Source of the DNA: Pleurotus djamor
Lineage: Eukaryota > Basidiomycota > Agaricomycetes > Agaricales > Pleurotaceae
Length of the DNA: 13,374 nucleotides
Assembly (NCBI GenBank): GCA_029747585.1
Contig: JAPEVF010001141.1
Coordinates: 1 to 13,374 of the forward strand
Direction of reading: 5' to 3'
Made by a program: the position numbers and the translations under genes. Below are positions 1 to 7,832 of this stretch, in pieces (position 1 is the stretch's first letter; each line of letters opens with the position of its first letter). The notes beneath the pieces are model-generated. The model searched no databases and was not told the origin of the DNA. It worked only from the letters and a program-made list of their open reading frames with translations.

Positions 1-759
1 GAGGAGAGGCCCGACACGTGCACGTTCAGCAATAGCACCAACAGCAATCATGGGGCTGCATTTCCAAGTTAGAATGTCGCTGGGAGGAAGTGTCACAGTT
101 AAACTTACGTGATGCAGGCGAACATGCACTGGTAGATGCAGAAGACAAGGGCCGGGAGCTTGTCCGAACCCATGGAGGGCTGGTCAAGGACATTCTGCAG
201 GGCAAAGTACTCTGAACCGAGAAGTAACCTGAATCAGGAAAAAGCGTTCCTGGGCCAAGTCAAAGTGAATACGCACTGAGATTGCCGATATACGCGCTTC
301 CCGTCTCACTAAACGTCAAAGAGTAACCCCAGAAGAACCACTACGACGCACAGACCATTAGNAAAAAACGCAGCTAGCCACGTAAAAGGACACATACTTG
401 GAACGACACGACGCCTATGCACATGAATGACAGCCACATCATCGACAAGGCATTCTTGCGCCTCAGCAAGCCCGAGTAGAAGAAACCGAGACCTGGAATC
501 ATCAACCAGACCAAGGCCATACATGTCAAGACCCATGCGATGTCGCCCGAGTTGTAGGTGGTGGTCTCGAAGGTCTCGGGGTCGGTGTAAACATAGTTAC
601 GCGCTGAAAAAGGACAATGTCAGAAAAAGACGGAGACGAAGAGAGTGTGTGGGAGGCGAGAAGCATCGAGGATGTGGGGAATGATGGGCTGATGACGATG
701 GGTGATGGTGATGAAGACTGCGCGCGTTACTCACAGGCATCCTCGGTAACGTTAGGCAT
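1..759 (-). CDS. Ammonium transporter, Amt/MEP family (5' part, cut by left edge)
   Basis: Plasma-membrane permease for ammonium uptake. Five exons read on the minus strand: 759-735, 603-398, 340-277, 211-109 and 55-1, joined in frame at GT-AG introns; about 151 residues are visible. The start at 759 follows a good context (CCCACCATG). Segment 1 contains GDIAW and the hallmark GFFYSGL; segment 2 contains VVSFQ then WFFWGYSLTFS; then GNLKYFALQNVL; segment 3 contains YQCMFACIT and VGAIAERARVG. These are the first three membrane segments of the Amt/MEP/Rh fold. Phe129 in CMFACIT lines up with the periplasmic gate Phe107 of E. coli AmtB (family knowledge). The family is usually 450-500 residues, so roughly two thirds, including the later pore histidines, lies left of the window. 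An N at 362 falls in intron 2 and does not affect the protein. Family call is firm; which MEP paralogue it is cannot be told. Confidence 0.93.
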
Positions 760-2301
760 GGTGGGCTACCGAAAGTCGACGACGAGGAGAACGACTTTGA
801 GGACGTGTCCAACGACGAGCAGCGCTGAAGGAGATTGGTGTTGGGGGGAGGAAGGTCATGGCAACAAACGAAGCCATTTTAATAAATTCGCGAGAAGCAG
901 AGGTAAAGCGATCAGGGACCGCCCATGGAATTCCCACGCGCTTATCGTCCAATGAACGGGCGCCGTCACTACTTATCTCCTCCTAGGTACACGGACGACA
1001 TACCAAGCAAATGTGCATTTCCAAGATCTGGCCTCTGCACTCCAAAATTCCACTCCTTCGCACCGCCGAATTCCAAAAATTCCAGCAGTTTTTGCGCTCG
1101 AGAAGTTGCGAATCGCGACCCCTAGAATACCCCTGTCTTCGCAGTGTCTTCAACGAACTTTGTGGACAATGGGAAACATATTCGCACCGCCCTAGACCTG
1201 TCGAACGAAACCTGGAGGCTGTCGCACAGAAACACCTCAAGTCGCCCTAGATAGTCCTTGATAACCCTGACCCAAAATCCCAAGNCCCCCAAACTCGATC
1301 TCGTTCCAAACTTACATCCTGACAATCAACACGACCACCCCTTTTTGCAAAATGCCTAGCCCTGCTCCGATATCCCGAACAACAGCTTCTGGGCTTCAGG
1401 TCTTTGCTTGTGCCCATAGCGGATACTGGGGGCCGACGGTTTCGACTCCATACGAGTAGGAAAGGGAAACCCCCTGGAAATCGGGATGTACGATCGACCG
1501 AAAAAATTGAACGGGTATACTTCGTCCCCCTCCGTCACATTTCATGTTATTCACGTTTTTTCTCACAAATCATTTCCAACACGTATGTCATCGATCTTGG
1601 TGGTCGTCTGCACACGACAGTTCCAGGCTTTTGGGGGCGGAATGGACGCACCGGGTGTTTGCGCGGTATCGTATGCTTAGTAGGTTGAACCCTGGATAGA
1701 TGGGATGGAAATGCCCGAGTTACAAGTTACCACCTCCCCCCAGTAACAACTCGACCGAAGCAGTCCTTTGTTCTATTTGATGCAATGATTAACCTGAATG
1801 TCTTTTGATGGACGTCTCGTGCGAGCAGTAGAGTGCGTAGATTGGTTTCACGCGCAAGTACCATCATAGACTATACCCACACCGTCCCTGAATCAAACCA
1901 TCTCCACCGACGACGCGACAAAGCCAGTCTCAAAAGCGTCCGTAAATTGAGGCCTCCAAGTCTTCGACCCTATGCGTCAGTTTAAAACCCCATGCCGCAT
2001 CCAGCATAGACTTCTTGGTCGTTCGGTTGGCGGAGTCCATGAGACGTGATCTCGTGTCTCGTGTACATGGTCTTCCCCGCATTTTATGTAAGTTGATAGT
2101 ACCTTTTCGCAGCACACGACCCGTCACGTCCGAGCTTTCAATTCAGTTCAATACGTGCATTCGAGAAAGGTCTAGGAGGTAATCTACCCCACCGCCAAGT
2201 CGGCTTCAACCCGTCCTTATCTCAATGACGGAGCTGCGCATCGAACTCGAGGCTACCTCTTACCTGTTGCAATTGAAGACGTCGCGTCGACTCGGACACA
2301 G
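760..2301. other. Intergenic region, no gene supported
   Basis: Beyond the upstream region of the ammonium transporter I see no gene. Open frames here are 60-94 codons, lack family motifs and do not join into a spliced model I could defend. An N at 1285 precedes a run of C. An 11-base string TTCGCACCGCC occurs at 1057-1067 and 1183-1193; it is too short to call a repeat. A minus-strand frame at 2127-1930 could be a remnant or chance. Confidence 0.5.
941..977 (-). promoter_or_regulatory. Two GATA-factor motifs upstream of the ammonium transporter
   Basis: On the minus strand CGATAAG covers 947-941 and AGATAAG covers 978-972, both matching the fungal HGATAR consensus, in the same orientation and 31 bases apart, about 180-220 bases upstream of the start at 759. 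A CCAAT pentamer on the plus strand sits between them at 949-953. Nitrogen GATA activators (AreA/Gln3 type) control ammonium permeases in many fungi, so a regulatory role is reasonable, but it is inferred from motif and position only. Confidence 0.4.
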
Positions 2302-3482
2302 TCACATCTGTGGAACAAGAAATCAATGAACGAGTCAAATACGCTGATGGTGATACGGATCACTCACCTTGACTGTTGATGTGGTATGCATACCGCCCAG
2401 CTGCGGGGTGCTAGACGCAATGGGATTGACCGTTTGATTGCCCCATGGAGCGTGAATGCCTGGCTTGGGGACAGTGACTGGGAGCGTCAGGGGAATTACT
2501 AGGAGTTAAAGGAGTAAGATCGGGCTACAAGATCGCCCTTGAAATGGTGTACCCACCGTTGAGGTAGACGTCTGATGCATTCTGTCTACTGCAGCGCCTT
2601 CCTCGTCTGGTAGACTTGAAATGTTGAAGCTTGGATAACGGCCGTTGATCGGGTATCTGGAACACGAATGATGGGATGACAATGAATCGTTCCGTGTGTT
2701 CAATACAAACAACATCACCGAGGCTTTCCCAGTCAATTCGGCGAGGCCCATCACTCAATGGAGAATTGTCTCGAGGATGCATAGGTCCTTGGAGGGCATG
2801 ATGTACGTCCTGAACGGATGAGCACCTTGGAATCAGTGCAAACGTCGAGCGGCGTAGGATGGTGAGAGCTGAGTAAGGCGGCGAAACTAGCGGGGATGCG
2901 GTGCGCCGTCGACCATTAAGATGTAAGGAGGAAAACACGGTCCAGCATACGGGGGTATAATACGCGGTGGTCTGGGTGAACCCTCGTTTACTCTGTTGCC
3001 GCCGAACTCATTTGCAAAAGCCAGAAAAATTCCGTTTCTCCGGGTTTACTCGGGTTCCTCTAGAGTCCTTCAACATGGGTGTTGCGGTCACCGTATCAAG
3101 GTCATCGTCAGACTTCACGGTGAGAGACAAGCTGGTCGTTTGGCTGAGAGTTACATAGTGGGGAGACATGTAGACAGAACCAATGAGCTCGCACGTATTT
3201 CCTGTCGGGATCAGAGTCCGATTCCGAGATCACGATTGCAGCAATGATCATACCTTCAACACACCTTCCCTGCACGCCGTAGTTCAAGAGACCACCTTGA
3301 TGCCGCACGCTGACAGGTGGGTACCCCTTAAACAACAAGCATTGTGCCTTGAAGACGGAAAGAGTCAGAGGAAAGATAAGGACTGGGGGATAGGGACCTG
3401 GGCCGGGCTTAGAGTGACGTCGTTTGTGTTTGGAGGCGTTGGGGGCGTTTGGGGATCGTGTGGTTCGTCTCTGCAGGGTCAT
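2302..3482 (-). CDS. Unrecognised hypothetical protein, possible five-exon gene
   Basis: Not a family I recognise. The model reads minus-strand exons 3482-3254, 3201-3050, 2992-2557, 2498-2368 and 2307-2302 (Met then TGA), 317 residues in all. Introns of 52, 57, 58 and 60 bases begin GTATGA, GTAAAC, GTGGGT and GTGAGT and end CAG, CAG, TAG and CAG; every join keeps one frame open, and the last two donors are the more convincing. The first 30 residues are rich in Arg and Lys. Residues about 31-52 are moderately hydrophobic. Exon 2 gives the most protein-like stretch (ELIGSVYMSPHYVTLSQTTS). The middle is Arg/Ser-rich and the tail Pro/Thr-rich. No catalytic motif, clear signal peptide or strong membrane helix is visible. 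Exon 3 is open in more than one frame, so its reading frame is the weakest part. The last exon, only two codons, may also be misplaced. It could be a degenerate gene or chance. Confidence 0.3.
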
Positions 3483-3558
3483 GAATAGTATTCATGTTCC
3501 TGGGCTCCAAAATTTCTACAAGATGAATGAGGATGATGGAATGGAGGAAGCTGACATC

Positions 3559-3632
3559 GGGCACTTGGTGTAGTTGGTTATCACGCCCGCTTAGCATGCG
3601 GGAGGGGTTGGGTTCAATTCCCAAAGTGTCCA
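3559..3632 (+). tRNA. tRNA-Ala (anticodon AGC)
   Basis: A full cloverleaf folds by eye. The seven-pair acceptor stem is 3559-3565 with 3625-3631, followed by discriminator A at 3632. The D arm starts at 3568. The anticodon stem CCCGC/GCGGG (3586-3590 with 3598-3602) closes the loop TTAGCAT with anticodon AGC at 3593-3595. The T stem TTGGG/CCCAA (3608-3612 with 3620-3624) closes TTCAATT. The third acceptor pair is G-U, the known identity mark for alanyl-tRNA synthetase. The A box (TGGTGTAGTTGG, 3566-3577) and B box (GGTTCAATTCC, 3611-3621) for RNA polymerase III are present. There is no intron, and CCA is not encoded, as usual in eukaryotes. Confidence 0.96.
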
Positions 3633-3649
3633 AGTATCTTGGAACGCCA

Positions 3650-3655
3650 TTTTTT
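3650..3655 (+). terminator. RNA polymerase III terminator of the tRNA gene
   Basis: A run of six T begins 18 bases after the tRNA discriminator base. This is the usual pol III stop signal. Confidence 0.75.
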
Positions 3656-5306
3656 AGCCTCTCCACGTTGTGTGAAGGCAGAATGTGTCGATTTTCGGAT
3701 GTTGAGTTGAGTTGGACACGGACCTTAAATTTTAGGTCTGACTACGAGGGGGTAACGCGAAGAAACAAAGACCAAGTTGAAAGCTGGTGTGCACGATACT
3801 ACACCCGCTTGAGGAATGTGCGGGTACATAGTCCGATTCAGCGTTGGCTTCGTTACTTATGTCGAGTTTGAGACAAAAGGAGAGGTTATGGAGGCTCGAT
3901 TCCAGCCGTTCTTTAGTAACTTTGTTCGACTTTGATGAGAAAGAAAACAAAACAGCAGACAATTTGGTATCTATTTCGAGTCTTTTATTCTCCCCCTCCC
4001 CTTTGCCCACGCAGACGAGGAACTATGTACATACCAAGGACAACTGGGACCGCGTCTAGAGGTGATGTGACATTCGTGTCCAAGAATCAGGTTGACGATG
4101 AAGTCGAAACGGAGACAACTTTGAGCGTGGGAAGGAGGGTTCCCACAGTTAATGATTGTTGTTGTTGCAGTGGCGTCCTGCGTTGGCGGTGCATGGTGCA
4201 CACGAATGGTGGCATGGTTCCTAGCAGCCCAACAAAAGCTCAGAGGATGGCGAGCTCTTGAGCGATGTCGATGAGGCCTTGAAGCTTAGGACGTCAGGTG
4301 CGTCATTTTCACCAGAACCTTGTTTTTCGTGGGTTTGATCCTGGTTCCAGCTTGGTCGCTTCTTCCATTTTCTGACGGTAGATGAGGATTAGATGAGGAT
4401 TTCATTATAAATAACCCCCTTCCTATATTCCCGGTGGATTTGAAGTGCTGGTACAACATCGGCAATTGCTGGCACTAGCTCTACCATCCCTCCAGTCTGC
4501 GTATATCTTCACCCAACTCCACATCTCCTGGAGTCCTAGCCTTGAAAGCTTCTCCCCCAGCTGGGATGAACTCGAGTTGCCTTGACCTCGAGTTCGCTAG
4601 ACTTGGGGCAACACAGCTCCGGGGATCTTTGCAGCTGACCAACCCGCGTGTCGCTGAGACAATTCCCAAGGCTTCCAGTTACGCGACTCCAAATCTGGCA
4701 ATTTATAGACGGGCATGCAACGGTCGATTAGACGGTTTTCCCACTCCGTCGCTGAATATTCTAGATGAATGTGTAGTTCTTTGCACGTCAATCTTCTAAG
4801 AGTCATTGGCCTATCGGCCACTTACGCCCCGCCATCAAGTCTTCCCTACTCCGTTTGGGCTCATTATTCATGTTCTGTCAGGTATGCTACGACCCCCCAC
4901 TCCTACCCCAACGGTAACTATCTCCATCCTGCATATGCTTCGATGGACCGTCCTGTCTTATGTGTGTGCGAATCATCCGTCCTCATCGATGTGCCTAATA
5001 CAGGTATGTATTGTCATTCATCTTCCACATATCGCTTTGCTCATTTGCGCCATTGAGAATGCATACGAACTGGTTGGAGCTGGATCGGAGGAGTCTAAGC
5101 TCATGCTTGACCCACTCTTGCGGAATTCAGCACCACAGGCCACCCTATCAGCCAATTACAGTATGTTACGGAGTCAGATCAACCGCAGCGGTTCTCCGAT
5201 TTCTTATTGAACTGCCTTCATTGCACTCCCACATTACGACCCATGGTGTCGATCCCCCTCCTTTGACCCATACGGGTGCGTGGAGTCACCTCGCGCGCGC
5301 GTTGGC
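3656..5306. other. Intergenic region with unassigned coding-like fragments
   Basis: No gene is supported. Three pieces read like protein but could not be built into one model. A minus-strand frame at about 4389-4252 has no ATG and ends in TAG. A 74-codon minus-strand frame runs 4821-4597; a 47-base GTTGGT...TAG removal could continue it to 4481, but the donor is weak. A plus-strand frame covers about 5004-5213. An 11-base tandem direct repeat (AGATGAGGATT twice) lies at 4380-4401, and a short CG run at 5291-5300. The right end is the upstream region of the first P450. Confidence 0.45.
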
Positions 5307-5315
5307 TACTTAAGC
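5307..5315 (+). promoter_or_regulatory. TACTTAAGC motif, possible core promoter of P450-1
   Basis: The 9-mer lies 54-62 bases before the ATG at 5369, where a fungal TATA-like element could be. The same 9-mer occurs upstream of the paralogous P450 on the other strand. Function is inferred from position and conservation only. Confidence 0.35.
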
Positions 5316-5368
5316 CGTACTCATTCACTTCATCTTCTTCCCAGGTTCTCGACGAAGTCGAACACATA

Positions 5369-7663
5369 ATGTCAGCAACTACACCTACTGTGATATTCGC
5401 CGCTCTCGGGCTCGCTGTGTCTGCAATTGCGTTCATCACGCGTTCACGCTCTAGACTGCCACTTCCTCCTGGACCAAGTAAACTTCCTATCATCGGGAAC
5501 ATGCTTGACATGCCAACCGAGAAGCAGTGGGTCTATTTTGCAGAAATGTCGAGGGCTTTGGGTAAGTGTGTTCTAACCAAGGCATCGTGTGGCTAAGCGT
5601 GGATGCTGACACTTGCGCACTCCATCGTTACCCTTTTATTAGGTACTGATATACTGTGCTTCAAAGTCCTTCAAACGCACGTTCTCGTACTGAGCTCAGT
5701 CGAGAGCGTCACAGAGTTGATGATTCGCAGATCATCCCTGACATCCAGCCGGTAAGTCTAGATCTGAAAACCAGTTTGTCAGTGTTCCTCTACCTAACCG
5801 CGCTCGGTGACCTTCTTCTTGACATCAGGCCGAGGTCACGAATGCTCACCGAATTGTATGTCTATCTCAATTCTGGAATTCGGACCATTGTTCATCGTCG
5901 TCCTTTCTGGTGCTTGAGTAGGATGGGGTGGGGTTTCAACGTCGCTTTCCTACCCTATGGGAACAAGTGGCGTATTCGGCGTCGCATGCTCTGGCAAGAA
6001 CTCAACCCTGCCAATTTACCCACCCACTACCCAGCCCAAGTCAAGAACACGCGGAATTTCTTGAAGCGTCTCCTAGAGCGCCCATCTGCTTTGTCTGAGC
6101 ATGCCAAGTAGTGAGCCCTTCTCGTGGACTCGTTTGCCATGACTTGATTCTTACCGACACCGTTCTTTCTAGTACACCTGCTGCGCTGACAGTTGAGGCT
6201 GTTTATGGTCTAGACGTTAAGCTCGACGACGATCCTATCATTGTGCATGCTGAAAAAACCCTTGATCACCTTCGAGGCGCAGGTATCGTTGGGACGTACC
6301 TCGTCGATTATTTCGCCCTCCTCAAGTACATACCGAAGTGGGTTCCTTTCGCTGCGTTTCAAGTTCTCGCGGAGGCGTCTCGCCATGACGCTTCAAGAAT
6401 GAGTAACCACCCATTCAAAGAGGCCAAGGAGTCTATCGTGAGTGGGATGCAGTCTCTTGTCGTCGGCTATTTCAGACTGAAAATGTTTCCTAGCGAAATG
6501 GGAAGGCGACTCCAAGCTTGGTGTCACGGAGCTTGGCTAATCTTGGGGCACAAGGGCATGCCGTGGATGAATCAGAGCTGATTGTGAGGGATGTCGCTGG
6601 CGTCGCCTACATCGGTACGAGAACTCTTTCCCCATGTGCTGCAATTCATGAATCAAGGGCTGATGCTCACTCTGTGTGGTTAGGTGGTGCTGATACGACA
6701 CCGTCTTCAATTACCACCTTCTTCGCCGCGATGGTTCTGTTCCCTCATGTTCAGAGGAAAGCACAAGATGAAATCGATCTAGTACTTGGGTCTCTCCGCC
6801 TGCCAACCTTTGAAGACTTTCCAGAAATGCTGTACCTTCAAGCAATGGTGTGGGAAGTTCTCCGGTACGTACAGTGTCTTTATCTCCCTCCACTTACAGT
6901 GTGTGTCCTAATGACAATATTGTAGATGGAAACCTGTGGTCCCGCTAGGTTCATCCTTTCCTCTGTCCGTATCTCGCATGTATACTGAACTTGCCACGTA
7001 GGCGTCATCCATATGCTAACAGTTGATGATATCTACAGAGGTTACCGTCTCCCAGCAGGGTCACATATCTTCTGCAATGCTTGGTAAGTGTCAGGATTGT
7101 ATCACTTCCTAGGCCGTCATCACTTATTACGACACCCCTCCCTTCTTTTTTCCTTGCCTACGATATGACGCAGGCAAATAATGCAAGATGACAAGTATTT
7201 CACAGATCCGGCCCTGTTTAACCCCGAACGCTTCATAAAAGACGGGAAAATTGACATTGAGCTAACGGAAGTGGTGCAAATATCGTTTGGTTTTGGCCGT
7301 AGGTGTGTGCTCCATCCGTTTCTCATCCCCAAAAACACCATGTCATCGTGTTTGTCTTGTCTATGTATAGGATTTGTCCCGGACGGTTCATGGCCATGGA
7401 TACGCTTCGACTATGGATGGCTTCGACACTCGCAGTCTTCAACATCACCGCGGCGAAGGATGACCAAGGCAATTACATATACCCTCAAACAGAGCTGGTC
7501 CCGGGTCTCCTTTCGTACGTTCCACGTTGTCTCAATAAGCATTTCCACATGAAATAGACGGCTGATGCTTCAACGCAGGCACCTTCCGCCATTTGAATGT
7601 ACTATCCTACCGAGATCGAAACAAGCGGAGTCTTTGGTACGCGACAATTTAGAGTCGCTTTGA
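5369..7663 (+). CDS. Cytochrome P450 monooxygenase, copy 1 (complete, 12 exons)
   Basis: Haem-thiolate monooxygenase of the fungal microsomal class, supplied with electrons by NADPH-P450 reductase; substrate unknown. Exons: 5369-5561, 5643-5751, 5829-5855, 5922-6110, 6173-6437, 6494-6614, 6684-6864, 6926-6948, 7002-7083, 7174-7302, 7371-7514 and 7579-7663, giving 515 residues, normal for the family. An N-terminal membrane anchor (about residues 6-24) is followed by the proline hinge LPLPPGP. Helix C has WRIRR (the WxxxR motif). Helix I has GGADTT at 302-307. Helix K has EVLR at 359-362 (ExxR). NPERF and the haem loop FGFGRRICPG follow, with Cys442 as the axial ligand. Exon 4 is ended at 6110 (GTGAGC donor) rather than 6107 because the paralogue can only use that position. 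It resembles agaricomycete P450s usually annotated as O-methylsterigmatocystin oxidoreductase-like; that label does not predict the substrate. No lesion is seen. It converges on copy 2. Confidence 0.96.
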
Positions 7664-7832
7664 TGACCCATGCTTTAATACCTCGCACAATCAAACCAAA
7701 GAATTCGAAGGACAGAGTGTTATGAGAGCGAGGTACCAATGAAATATATGTAATTCTGCACGGAATCAATTTATTGACATCCTCGAGCCGTGTCTATCAG
7801 AATTTCGCAGTGGCGTGAGTCATGAAGGCCCA
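7664..7832. other. Shared 3' region between the convergent P450 genes
   Basis: Only 169 bases separate the two stop codons, so both 3' untranslated regions must lie here or overlap into the opposite gene. An 8-base inverted repeat (TACCTCGC at 7679-7686, GCGAGGTA at 7728-7735) brackets its left half. No canonical AATAAA is present for copy 1; AATGAA at about 7738 is the nearest candidate. Confidence 0.6.
7770..7775 (-). promoter_or_regulatory. Polyadenylation signal AATAAA for P450-2
   Basis: A canonical AATAAA hexamer is read on the minus strand, about 58 bases after the stop codon of copy 2. Position and orientation fit its 3' processing. Confidence 0.55.

Noticed and set aside
1057..1193. 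Dispersed repeat based on TTCGCACCGCC
   Set aside because: Only two 11-base copies with no similarity around them; likely chance.
5656..6111. 151-codon plus-strand open frame across 5656-6111
   Set aside because: It reads through introns 2 and 3 of P450-1. Only its last part (exon 4) is coding in this frame; the true protein is obtained by splicing.
7679..7735. Hairpin terminator formed by the 8-base inverted repeat
   Set aside because: The arms are short with a 41-base spacer, and RNA polymerase II does not use such hairpins as terminators. Kept only as an observation.
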